From contig NZ_CP041387.1 in assembly GCF_007005445.1 (NCBI RefSeq), forward strand, positions 3,373,001-3,437,000: a stretch of DNA of 64,000 bases, in the 5' to 3' direction. This DNA is from Rhodopseudomonas palustris (lineage in GTDB: Bacteria > Pseudomonadota > Alphaproteobacteria > Rhizobiales > Xanthobacteraceae). The position numbers and the translations under genes are program-made. Positions within the stretch are counted from its first letter, which is position 1, and the number at the start of each line of letters is the position of its first letter. This document shows, in pieces, positions 37,515 to 45,482 of the stretch. The notes below the pieces were generated by a model. The model did no database searches and was not told the DNA's origin. It saw only the letters and a list, made by a program, of their open reading frames with translations.

Positions 37515-38372
37515 ATGGTGATGCCCGGTCGGCTCGATGGCACGCGGATTCTGATTTTGGAGACCCGCGAGGAGGCCCAGTTCGCCAGGCTGCTCGCCGA
37601 ACAGGGGGCGGACGTCCTGCAATGTCCGATGTTCGAGATCCGCGACGCGCCGGATCCCGCACCTGTCTCGGCCTGGATCGACCGGCTGATCGCTGCGCCG
37701 TTCGACGATCTGGTGCTGCTGACCGGGGAAGGGCTGCGCCGGCTGACCAGGCTCGCCCGCGCCACCGGGTGCGAGCAGGCCTTCGTCGCCGCGGTCGGTG
37801 AGGCGCGCACCTTCATTCGCGGTCCCAAGCCCGGCCGCGCGCTGCGCGAGATCGGACTCGAGCCGGCCGTGACCGCCGACGCACCGACCTCGGACGGCAT
37901 CGCCGCGACGCTGCGACGCTACGATCTCGCCGGTCGCCGCGTCGGCCTGCAGCTCTATCCCGAGCGCGATCACGCGGCGCTGATCGACGCCATCACGTCG
38001 CGCGGCGCGACGGTCGATGCGGTACTGCCCTACACCTACGACGCCGGCGCGGCCGAACAGACCGTGGTCAACGCGATCGACGAGATGGCGCAAGGCCGCG
38101 TCGATGCGCTGGCGCTCACCAGTTCCGGACAGGTGCGCCGGCTGTTCGACGTGGCGCGCGCCCACGGCTGCGAGCAGCGGCTGCGCGACGCTCTGCGCGC
38201 GACCCCGATCGCATCGGTGGGCCCGGTGGTCACCGACGAACTCGCCGCACACGGCTTCGCCCCGACGATCATGCCGGCGAACGATGCGTTCTTCATGAAG
38301 CCCCTGATCGTCGCGATGATCGGTGCGTTCGAACGACGACGCCAGGCGCGATGCGACTCCGGCGGCGTTTGA
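37515..38372 (+). CDS. Uroporphyrinogen-III synthase (HemD) family protein
   Basis: A 285-residue protein with the HemD two-domain pattern: TRILILETREEAQFARLLAEQGADVLQCPMFEI at the start, DDLVLLTGEGLRRL, later VDALALTSSGQVRRLFDVA and ASVGPVVTDELAAHGFAPTIMPA near the end. HemD closes the tetrapyrrole ring, but paralogues next to non-haem genes exist and their roles are unclear. No other hem or cob gene is nearby. ATG 37515 is used; an in-frame ATG follows two codons later. Function as a true HemD is uncertain. Confidence 0.75.
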   Translation: MVMPGRLDGTRILILETREEAQFARLLAEQGADVLQCPMFEIRDAPDPAPVSAWIDRLIAAPFDDLVLLTGEGLRRLTRLARATGCEQAFVAAVGEARTFIRGPKPGRALREIGLEPAVTADAPTSDGIAATLRRYDLAGRRVGLQLYPERDHAALIDAITSRGATVDAVLPYTYDAGAAEQTVVNAIDEMAQGRVDALALTSSGQVRRLFDVARAHGCEQRLRDALRATPIASVGPVVTDELAAHGFAPTIMPANDAFFMKPLIVAMIGAFERRRQARCDSGGV

Positions 38373-38477
38373 GTCCGGTGATGCGGAACCTGCTCGATGC
38401 GCGGACGACCTCCGAGCCCAACGCACCGAAGCAAACACCCGCAGATCATTCCATTTGACGGAATTGCGATCTGTCGA

Positions 38478-38503
38478 CGTCCGACATGCGGACGCGACGT
38501 CCG
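38478..38503. promoter_or_regulatory. Alternating half-sites CGTCCG / CGGACG / CGTCCG
   Basis: CGTCCG (38478-38483), CGGACG (38489-38494) and CGTCCG (38498-38503) can form two mutually exclusive hairpins. They lie about 140 bases upstream of the set III binding-protein gene. A regulator-binding site or leader structure is possible. Confidence 0.25.
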
Positions 38504-38639
38504 CACGACAGACGATCAGACTGCAAAGAAGTTCACCACATCCGAAGTAATCATCACACGGCGGTTGAAACGCGCATCTGATCTGCGCTAACACCATAGC
38601 AACAAACGATCCGGTCAAGGATTCAGGGAGGACTGATAT

Positions 38640-39869
38640 ATGCGTAAAGCACTTCTAGCGGCCGCACTCGTGCTGCCGATGTTCGGTTCCACAGCGATCG
38701 CGCAGGAGACCGTCAAGATCGGCTACATCGACCCGTTGTCGGGCGGCGGCGCCAGTGTCGGCGAAGGCGGACTCAAGACCTTCCAGTATCTCGCCGACGA
38801 GCTCAACGCCAAGGGCGGCATCCTCGGCAAGAAGGTCGAGATCGTTCCGCTCGACAACAAGACCAATCCGCAAGAGAGTCTGATCCAGGCGCAGAAGGCG
38901 ATCGACTCCGGCGTGCGCTACGTCACCCAGGGCAACGGCTCCTCGGTCGCCGGCGCGCTGTCGGACTTCCTCACCAAATACAACGAGCGCAACCCCGGCA
39001 AGGAAGTGCTGTACTTCAATTACGCCGCGGTCGATCCGGTGCTGACCAACGAAAAGTGCAGCTTCTGGCATTTCCGATGGGATGCGAACTCCGACATCAA
39101 GATGGAGGCGCTGACCAACTACATGAAGGATACGCCTGCGATCAAAAAGGTCTATCTGATCAACCAGGACTACTCCTTCGGCCAGTCGGTCCGCACCCAG
39201 GCCCGGGCGATGCTGTCCAAGAAGCGTCCGGACGTCGAGATCGTCGGTGACGAGCTGCATCCGCTGCTGAAGATCAGCGATTTCGCCCCCTACGTCGCTA
39301 AGATCAAGGCGTCGGGCGCCGACACCGTCGTCACCGGCAACTGGGGCCAGGACATCGCCCTGCTGCTGAAGGCCGCTGCCGACGCCGGCCTCAAGGTGAG
39401 CTGGTACACTTATTATGCCGGCGGCGCCGGCGGCCCGACCGCGATCAAGCAGACCGGGCTGAACCACCAGGTGTTCCAGGTCACCGAGGGCTTCGCCAAC
39501 GTCGACCACAAGCAGTCCCAGGACTTCGAAAAGGCGTTCCGCGCCAAGGTCGATCTCGGTCTGTGGTACCCGCGCGCCGTGAACGAGATGCGGATGTTCG
39601 CGGCCGCCGCCGAGAAGGCCAAGTCGCTCGATCCGGTGAAGGTCGCCCAGGCGCTCGAAGGCATGAAGTTCGAGGTGTTCAGCGGCGGCGAAGGCGAAAT
39701 GCGGAAGGACGATCACCAGTTCTTCCAGCCGATCTACATCTCCTCGTTCGGCGACATCGCTGCGGGTCAGTTCGACGAAGAGAAGACCGGCTGGGGCTGG
39801 AAGCAGGTCGCCAAGATCGAAACCGCCCAGACCATGCTGCCGACCACCTGCAAGATGGACCGGCCGTAA
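38640..39869 (+). CDS. Liv-type ABC transporter substrate-binding protein (set III)
   Basis: A 409-residue periplasmic binding protein. The signal peptide MRKALLAAALVLPMFGSTAIAQ is followed by ETVKIGYIDPLSGGGASVGEGG. GGAGGA lies before ATG 38640. It resembles receptors annotated as branched-chain amino-acid binding, with an unusual long C-terminal segment ending TMLPTTCKMDRP that holds one of its two Cys; the other (NEKCSFWHF) may pair with it. A family B repeat separates it from livH, the third case here of a repeat between the binding-protein and permease genes. Confidence 0.92.
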   Translation: MRKALLAAALVLPMFGSTAIAQETVKIGYIDPLSGGGASVGEGGLKTFQYLADELNAKGGILGKKVEIVPLDNKTNPQESLIQAQKAIDSGVRYVTQGNGSSVAGALSDFLTKYNERNPGKEVLYFNYAAVDPVLTNEKCSFWHFRWDANSDIKMEALTNYMKDTPAIKKVYLINQDYSFGQSVRTQARAMLSKKRPDVEIVGDELHPLLKISDFAPYVAKIKASGADTVVTGNWGQDIALLLKAAADAGLKVSWYTYYAGGAGGPTAIKQTGLNHQVFQVTEGFANVDHKQSQDFEKAFRAKVDLGLWYPRAVNEMRMFAAAAEKAKSLDPVKVAQALEGMKFEVFSGGEGEMRKDDHQFFQPIYISSFGDIAAGQFDEEKTGWGWKQVAKIETAQTMLPTTCKMDRP

Positions 39870-39883
39870 GCCGCGCTGCCGAC

Positions 39884-40026
39884 TTCTCCCTCTTCCCGCC
39901 TGCGGGGAGAGGGGATGGGGTAAGGGGGCGCCTTCCACAAGACGTGGAATCCGCGGTTCCGCCGAGACGCCCCCTCACCCGGATTGTTGCGCAATCCGAC
40001 CTCTCCCCGCAAGCGGGGAGAGGTGA
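39884..40026. repeat. Long inverted repeat, family B
   Basis: TCTTCCCGCCTGCGGGGAGAGG and GGGTAAGGGGGCG on the left pair with GCCCCCTCACCC and CCTCTCCCCGCAAGCGGGGAG on the right. Same family as 19353-19501. It may stop or slow transcription before the permease genes. Confidence 0.8.
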
Positions 40027-40061
40027 CGAGACGCCCTCCCCCTCAGTCGCAGGCAGTCACA

Positions 40062-41009
40062 GTGCTCGAACTGATCGTCATCTCCACCCTCAATGGTGTT
40101 CTGTACGGAATGCTGCTGTTTCTGATGGCGAGCGGTCTGACCGTCATCTTCAGCATGCTCGGCGTTCTGAATTTCGCCCATGCCAGCTTCTATATGCTCG
40201 GCGCGTTCTTCGGCTATCAGATCAGCCGCTGGACCGGATTCTGGCCGGCGTTGATCGTCGCACCGCTGCTTGCCGGCGCGATCGGCGCCGCCGTCGAACG
40301 CTTCGGCCTGCGCCGCGTCCACCGCAACGGCCACGTCGCCGAACTACTGTTCACCTTCGGCCTCGCCTTCGCGATCGAAGAGGTAGTGTCGATCATCTGG
40401 GGCAAGGTTCCGGTCGACTACCGCGTCCCGGCACTGCTCGACTTCCCGGCCTTCACGATCTTCTCGACCAACTATCCCGCCTACAAGATGTTCATGCTGG
40501 CGGTGTCGATCGTGATCTTCGTCGGCCTCCTGGTCGTGCTGAAAAAGACCCGGATCGGCCTGATCGTGCAGGCGGCGCTCACGCACCCGCATATGGTCGC
40601 GCATCTCGGCCATAACGTCGAACGCATCTTCATGCTGGTGTTCGGTGTCGGTACCGCACTCGCCGCCGTCGCCGGCGTGATCGCCGGACCGTCGCTGGTC
40701 ACGCAATCCAACATGGCTGCGCTGCTCGGCCCGATCCTGTTCGTCGTCGTCGTGGTCGGCGGCCTCGGCTCGCTCCCCGGTGCGTTCATCGCCTCGCTGT
40801 TGATCGGCCTGCTGCAGACTTTCGCGGTGTCGGTGAACGGCTCGCTCGCCTCGGTGTTCGGCCCGCTCGGTCCCGACCTGGCGCAAACCTGGCTCAGCGA
40901 CATTTGGAACGTCACGATCGCGCAGATCGCGCCGATCATGCCGTACCTGCTGCTGGTGCTGATCCTGATCTTCCGGCCGATGGGGCTGTTGGGAACCCGA
41001 GAAACATGA
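40062..41009 (+). CDS. Liv-type ABC permease, LivH family (set III)
   Basis: A 315-residue permease with about eight helices. It opens STLNGVLYGMLLFLMASGLTVIFSMLGVLNFAHASFYMLGAFFGY. The contact region is VVVVGGLGSLPGAFIASLLIG, and it ends RPMGLLGTRET. GTG 40062 is chosen because the conserved opening starts there; the frame upstream (to 39984) runs through the repeat. Its stop overlaps the livM start as ATGA. Confidence 0.9.
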   Translation: MLELIVISTLNGVLYGMLLFLMASGLTVIFSMLGVLNFAHASFYMLGAFFGYQISRWTGFWPALIVAPLLAGAIGAAVERFGLRRVHRNGHVAELLFTFGLAFAIEEVVSIIWGKVPVDYRVPALLDFPAFTIFSTNYPAYKMFMLAVSIVIFVGLLVVLKKTRIGLIVQAALTHPHMVAHLGHNVERIFMLVFGVGTALAAVAGVIAGPSLVTQSNMAALLGPILFVVVVVGGLGSLPGAFIASLLIGLLQTFAVSVNGSLASVFGPLGPDLAQTWLSDIWNVTIAQIAPIMPYLLLVLILIFRPMGLLGTRET

Positions 41010-42307
41010 CCGACCTCGCCTCCAGCGCCGCGCCGCCCCGGCCGACGCTGTCCGACCGTGCCAAATTTTACGCCATCTGGATCGCCACCGCGCTGGCGTT
41101 GCTGCTGTTGCCGAAGGTGTTTGCCTCCGGCGGCTCGCTGACGACGTTCAGCCTGGTCGGCATCTCGATCATCTTCGCGTTGTCCTACAACATCCTGCTC
41201 GGCCAGACCGGCATGCTGTCGTTCGGTCATGCGGTGTATTACGGTCTCGGCGGCTTCCTCGCGATCCACATCATCAACATCCTGGCCGGGAACAAATTCC
41301 CGATCCCGCTGCCGCTGGTGCCGCTGATCGGCGGCGTCGCCGGGTTGTTCTTCGCAGCCCTGATCGGCTGGGTGATGACGCAGCGCTCCGGCACCGCGTT
41401 CGCGATGATCTCGCTGGGTCTGGCCGAGCTGGTCGCATCCTCGGCGCTGATCCTGCGCAGCTTCTTCGGGGGCGAAGCCGGCATCTCGGCCAACCGCACC
41501 AAGCTGTTCAGGGTGTTTGACCTGTCGTTCGGCCCGCAGATCCAAATCTATTATCTGGTGGCCGCCTGGACCCTGATCGCGATCATCGCGATGTACGCGC
41601 TCACCCGTACCCCGCTGGGCCGGATGTGCAACGCGGTGCGCGACAATCCGGAGCGGGTGCAGTTCGTCGGTTACGATCCGCACGTGGTTCGCTACCTGGC
41701 GTTCTGTTTCTCCGGCTTCTTCGCCGGTATTGCGGGTGCGCTCGCCGCGATCAATTTCGAGATCGCCAACTCCGCTTATCTCGGCGCGGTGCAGTCCGGC
41801 ACGGTGCTGTTCGCGGCCTATATCGGCGGCATCGGCTTCTTCATCGGGCCGATCGTGGGGGCGATCTTCGTCACCGTGCTGTCGCTGGCGCTGAGCGACC
41901 TGACCCAGGTCTGGCAACTGTATTTCGGCCTGTTCTTCATCATCGTCGTGCTGTTCGCGCCCGGCGGGATCACCGGGGTGCTGATGATGCATCGGCCGCT
42001 GCTGCGCGCCGGAATGCTGATGCGGATGCTGCCGAGCTATCTGATTGCGGCACTGCCCACGCTGGCGCTTTTGATCGGCCTGATGCTGATGATCGAAACC
42101 ACCGTGCACTACACCGTCAACCCGCACGAGGATCCGAATCGGGTTGCGTTCGGTATCCCGTTCAATGCCGCCAGCCCGCTGACCTGGGCCGCCTCGGCGG
42201 TGCTGGTCGTCGTCGGCTTCATTCTCGCACGGATGGCTTGGAGCCGGGTCGCGCAGACCTGGGACGCCACGCTGACCGCTGCCCGCGCCAAGGTCCACGC
42301 CCTATGA
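41006..42307 (+). CDS. Liv-type ABC permease, LivM family, with C-terminal extension (set III)
   Basis: A 433-residue permease, about 90-100 residues longer than usual LivM. The core (about residues 25-325) has ALSYNILLGQTGMLSFGHAVYYGLGGFLA, RMCNAVRDNPERVQFVGYDPH and AYIGGIGFFIGPIVGA. The extension adds two more hydrophobic segments (YLIAALPTLALLIGLMLMIE and LTWAASAVLVVVGFILARM). Start and stop both overlap neighbours as ATGA. The extension's role is unknown; similar long LivM forms exist in related bacteria. Confidence 0.9.
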   Translation: MTDLASSAAPPRPTLSDRAKFYAIWIATALALLLLPKVFASGGSLTTFSLVGISIIFALSYNILLGQTGMLSFGHAVYYGLGGFLAIHIINILAGNKFPIPLPLVPLIGGVAGLFFAALIGWVMTQRSGTAFAMISLGLAELVASSALILRSFFGGEAGISANRTKLFRVFDLSFGPQIQIYYLVAAWTLIAIIAMYALTRTPLGRMCNAVRDNPERVQFVGYDPHVVRYLAFCFSGFFAGIAGALAAINFEIANSAYLGAVQSGTVLFAAYIGGIGFFIGPIVGAIFVTVLSLALSDLTQVWQLYFGLFFIIVVLFAPGGITGVLMMHRPLLRAGMLMRMLPSYLIAALPTLALLIGLMLMIETTVHYTVNPHEDPNRVAFGIPFNAASPLTWAASAVLVVVGFILARMAWSRVAQTWDATLTAARAKVHAL

Positions 42308-43053
42308 GCACCGCGATCGAACTCCGCGGCGTCGAAAAGAGCTTCGGCGTCACCAAGGTGATCCAGAACATCAACCTGACCATCGCCCAGGGCGAACGCC
42401 ACGCGCTGATCGGCCCTAACGGCGCCGGCAAGTCGACCACGTTCAACCTGATCAGCGGCTATATGCGCCCGACCACCGGCAGCATCCTGCTGCGCGGCGA
42501 GGAAATCGCCGGCATGAAGCCGTTCCAGATCAATCGCCGCGGGCTTTCGCGCTCGTTCCAGGTCACCAACGTGTTCGCCAACATGACGGTGTGGGAGAAT
42601 CTGCGCTGCGCGGTGCTGTGGGCGACCGGGCACCGCTACGCGTTCTGGAAGAACGTCGACAACCTGCCCGAGGTGCGCGAGCGCACCGCGCAGATCCTCG
42701 AGGACATCCACCTCACCTCGCGCCGCGACGTGCCGGCGGGGCTTCTCACCTACGCCGAGCAGCGGGCGCTGGAGATCGGCATCACCATCGCCGGAGGGGC
42801 CGACGTGATCCTGCTCGACGAGCCGACCGCAGGCATGAGCCACGCCGAGACCGAGCGCGCCGTGATGCTGATCCGCCGCCTCACCGAGGGCCGGACGTTG
42901 CTGATCGTCGAACACGACATGAGCGTGGTGTTCGGCCTCGCCGACCGCATTTCGGTGCTGGTGTACGGCCAGGTGATCGCCTCGGGCACGCCGGACGAAA
43001 TCCGCGGTAATCCGAAGGTCAAGGAAGCCTATCTCGGCGAGGAGGCGGCCTGA
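42304..43053 (+). CDS. Liv-type ABC ATPase, LivG family (set III)
   Basis: A 249-residue ATPase. Walker A is GPNGAGKSTT, the Q-loop region is SRSFQVTNVFANMTV, the degenerate signature is LLTYAEQRALEIG, Walker B is VILLDEPTAGMSH and the switch is VEHDMSVVFGLA. It is complete in all motifs, which matters because its LivF partner has a changed Walker A. The stop shares one base with the livF start. Confidence 0.92.
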   Translation: MSTAIELRGVEKSFGVTKVIQNINLTIAQGERHALIGPNGAGKSTTFNLISGYMRPTTGSILLRGEEIAGMKPFQINRRGLSRSFQVTNVFANMTVWENLRCAVLWATGHRYAFWKNVDNLPEVRERTAQILEDIHLTSRRDVPAGLLTYAEQRALEIGITIAGGADVILLDEPTAGMSHAETERAVMLIRRLTEGRTLLIVEHDMSVVFGLADRISVLVYGQVIASGTPDEIRGNPKVKEAYLGEEAA

Positions 43054-43748
43054 TGCTCGAGGTCAAGGATCTGCACGCCTATTACGGCAAGAGCCACATC
43101 CTGCAAGGCGTCGAGATGCAGATCGGCGCCGGCGAGGTGGTCAGCCTGCTCGGCCGCAACGGCGTCGGCCGCTCCACTACCGTCAAGGCGATCATGGGCG
43201 AGGTGCCGCCGCACGGCACCATCCTGTTCAAAGGCAAGAACATCGCCGGCCTGCCGAGCTACAAGATCGCGCATCTCGGACTCGGCTACGTGCCCGAGCA
43301 TCGCGATATCTTCCCCGGCCTGACCGTCCGGCAGAACTTGATGCTCGGCGTCAAGAACCCGCGCAACCCGGGCAAATGGCGGCTCGAGGACATGCTCGAC
43401 ATGTTCTCCAACCTGAAGGAACGCGCCGACACGCCGGCCGGCGTGCTGTCCGGCGGCGAGAAGCAGATGCTGACGATCTGCCGCACACTGATGGGCGATC
43501 CCGAGCTGGTGATGATCGACGAGCCGACCGAAGGGCTGGCGCCGCTGATCGTGCAGCAGGTCGGCGATCTGATCGCCGAAATCGCCCGCCGCGGCGTCGC
43601 CATCCTGCTGGTCGAGCAGAAGCTGTCGATCGCAATGCGGATCTCGCACCGGGTCTATGTGATGGGCCACGGCAAGATCGTATTCGAAGGCACTCCCGAC
43701 GACCTCAAGAGCAACGCCGCCGTCCGCAAGGAATGGCTGGAGGTGTGA
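43053..43748 (+). CDS. Liv-type ABC ATPase, LivF family, Walker A Lys replaced by Arg (set III)
   Basis: A 231-residue ATPase. Walker A reads GRNGVGRSTT, so the invariant Lys is Arg (codon cgc at about 43171-43173). The other motifs are normal: Q-loop region YVPEHRDIFPGLTV, signature LSGGEKQM, Walker B LVMIDEPTEGLAP, switch VEQKLSIAM. The other seven Liv ATPases in the window keep Lys. I recall GRNGVGRST variants in related bacterial LivF proteins, so this may be a stable subfamily feature rather than damage. ATP hydrolysis at this site may be weakened. Confidence 0.92.
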   Translation: MLEVKDLHAYYGKSHILQGVEMQIGAGEVVSLLGRNGVGRSTTVKAIMGEVPPHGTILFKGKNIAGLPSYKIAHLGLGYVPEHRDIFPGLTVRQNLMLGVKNPRNPGKWRLEDMLDMFSNLKERADTPAGVLSGGEKQMLTICRTLMGDPELVMIDEPTEGLAPLIVQQVGDLIAEIARRGVAILLVEQKLSIAMRISHRVYVMGHGKIVFEGTPDDLKSNAAVRKEWLEV

Positions 43749-43794
43749 GCCGCCGACCACCCCCGAGGCGCTGAATCTGCTCACGAGATCGCGC

Positions 43795-43825
43795 TTGACT
43801 TCGAGCGCGCTCTAACCTGTAGCAA
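43795..43825 (+). promoter_or_regulatory. MerR-type autoregulated promoter
   Basis: A -35-like TTGACT (43795-43800) is followed by the near-perfect inverted repeat TTCGAGCGCGCTCTAA (43800-43815) and a weak -10 near TGTAGC/TAGCAA. A dyad inside a long spacer is the hallmark of MerR-controlled promoters. It lies 29-59 bases upstream of the merR-like gene. Confidence 0.65.
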
Positions 43826-43853
43826 CAGGGCGTCGTGACGGACAGAGCAGGCC

Positions 43854-44288
43854 ATGAAGATCGGGGATCTCGCCAAGCGGACCGGACTGACGGCTCACAC
43901 GCTGCGCTATTACGAGCGCATCGGGCTGTTGCCGCGCGCATTGCGCGATACCTCGGGGCAGCGTGACTACGACGCCTCGATCCTGACATGGATCGCGTTT
44001 CTCGGTCGCCTGAAGACCACCGGGATGCCGATCCGGGATATGCTGCGCTACGCCAAACTCCGCTCCCGCGGGGCTGCCACCGAAGACGCGCGTCGCGTCC
44101 TGTTACAGCAGCACCGCGAAAAGGTGCAGGCGCATATCGCCGAACTTCAGGCCTGCCTGACCGTCCTCGACACCAAGATCGCCGGCTATGCGGCCGGCGC
44201 CAGCAAGGTGGAGATCGACGATGACGCAACAGCTATCCGACCCGCGCGAACGGTTCGAACGCGGCCTGCGCGCGCTCGCGGCAATTGA
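43854..44288 (+). CDS. MerR family transcriptional regulator
   Basis: A 144-residue MerR-family protein. The N-terminal HTH begins MKIGDLAKRTGLTAHTLRYYERIGLLPRA, followed by a second wing and a dimerisation coiled coil (about residues 78-118). No Cys is present, so it is not a mercury or redox (SoxR) type; it fits the NmlR/AdhR-like or small-molecule group. A MerR-type promoter lies just upstream. It overlaps the next gene by 68 bases in another frame, suggesting tight co-expression. Confidence 0.9.
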   Translation: MKIGDLAKRTGLTAHTLRYYERIGLLPRALRDTSGQRDYDASILTWIAFLGRLKTTGMPIRDMLRYAKLRSRGAATEDARRVLLQQHREKVQAHIAELQACLTVLDTKIAGYAAGASKVEIDDDATAIRPARTVRTRPARARGN

Positions 44289-44616
44289 CGGCGAGGCCGG
44301 CCACAAGGTGGTCGACGCTTTGGCCGACATCGCACCGGACTTCGCCAGGTACCTGATCGAGTTTCCGTTCGGCGACATCTACAGCCGCCCCGGCCTCGAC
44401 CTGCGCGCCCGAGAGATCGCAACCATCGCGGCGCTGACCGCCATGGGCAATGCCGTGCCACAACTCAAAGTCCACATCGAGGCCGGCCTGAATGTCGGGC
44501 TGAGCCGCGACGAGGTCACCGAGATCATCATGCAGATGGCGGTCTATGCCGGCTTTCCGGCCGCGCTGAACGGCCTGTTCGCCGCCAAGGAAGTGTTCGC
44601 CGCCCGCTCGCAGTAG
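44221..44616 (+). CDS. Carboxymuconolactone decarboxylase-like protein (no Cys)
   Basis: A 131-residue protein of the CMD/AhpD-like superfamily: DLRAREIATIAALTAMGNAVPQLKVHIEAGLNVGLSRDEVTEIIMQMAVYAGFPAALNGL. The CxxC of AhpD peroxidases is absent, so it is closer to gamma-carboxymuconolactone decarboxylase, though an adjacent pca cluster is missing. MerR plus CMD-like gene pairs are common. ATG 44221 lies inside the merR gene; AAGGTGGAGA upstream supports it. Target of the upstream MerR is likely. Confidence 0.85.
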   Translation: MTQQLSDPRERFERGLRALAAIDGEAGHKVVDALADIAPDFARYLIEFPFGDIYSRPGLDLRAREIATIAALTAMGNAVPQLKVHIEAGLNVGLSRDEVTEIIMQMAVYAGFPAALNGLFAAKEVFAARSQ

Positions 44617-44766
44617 CGGCGACTCGCCGCGAGCTGGCGGTGCGAGCTCGCAATCGGCCCTGCCCGAGGGACGGCTGCGCAGGGGCGTCATCCGCTTTCC
44701 AAAACGATCCTTTCCGGACTACGATCATGGAAGGCAAGCTACGCCATCCACCGACCGTGAGCCTGA

Positions 44767-45354
44767 ATGCTGCCCGCACCTTTGACGCGAAACACCGGCT
44801 GGTTTCGCGCCTATGCCGACAATCCCGATCCGCTCGCCGCTACCGGCAATCTGGTGGCGCTGGTTCTGGCCAGCAACGGGCCATTCTATCCGCTCTACGT
44901 CGCCCTCGTCGCCGGCAGCCGCGGGATGCCGTGGCTGTTGCTGACGCTGCTGTCGTTTCCGTGCTTCCTGGCGGTGCCGGCGCTCGCCCGCATCCACTCG
45001 CAGCTCGGTCGGATCACCTTGTCGCTGATCGCGACCGGGAACACGGTGTTCTGCACCTGGCTGCTCGGCGCTCCGTCCGGCGTCGAACTGTTTCTATTGC
45101 CGTGCGCCATGCTCGCCAGCGTACTGTTTCGTCCCAACGAGCGGCTGATCATGCTGCCGCTGGCCGGGCTTCCCGTCGCAGCCTACCTGCTGCTGCACGA
45201 CCGCTACGGCCCTCCACCGCACATCTATCAGGCCGCAGAATACGCCGGGCTGTTTTCGATGAACGCGTTCAGCGCCGCGATGATCTCGATTTTCATCGGC
45301 ATGGTGTTCGCGCGACTGTTCAGAGAACCGGCCACCTCGCCATCCGACGTTTGA
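44767..45354 (+). CDS. Hypothetical membrane protein (about six helices)
   Basis: A 195-residue integral membrane protein with hydrophobic segments at about residues 27-48, 55-72, 80-98, 104-118, 128-143 and 162-182. The layout resembles stand-alone membrane sensor domains (MASE-like), but no output domain follows and I do not recognise a family. ATG 44767 fits the first cytosolic stretch. It lies in a gap between the CMD-like gene and a glycosyltransferase-like membrane protein; no functional link is visible. Confidence 0.6.
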   Translation: MLPAPLTRNTGWFRAYADNPDPLAATGNLVALVLASNGPFYPLYVALVAGSRGMPWLLLTLLSFPCFLAVPALARIHSQLGRITLSLIATGNTVFCTWLLGAPSGVELFLLPCAMLASVLFRPNERLIMLPLAGLPVAAYLLLHDRYGPPPHIYQAAEYAGLFSMNAFSAAMISIFIGMVFARLFREPATSPSDV

Positions 45355-45482
45355 CGTCGCTCGATCGGTCGAGGAGACCGGAGGGACGTTTTGCCTTATC
45401 GCTGCCGGTGCGGCCATGCTATCGGGTGACCGAGGCGGTCGGGACTCGCTCGGATGACCACCAGACCTCGCTGGAGGTCTCG

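Noticed and set aside
40481..42298. 605-residue open frame on the minus strand across livH/livM of set III
   Set aside because: Same pattern of antisense low-complexity translation; no domain recognised.
44221..44616. AhpD-type alkylhydroperoxidase
   Set aside because: The protein has no Cys at all, so the CxxC peroxidase chemistry is impossible.
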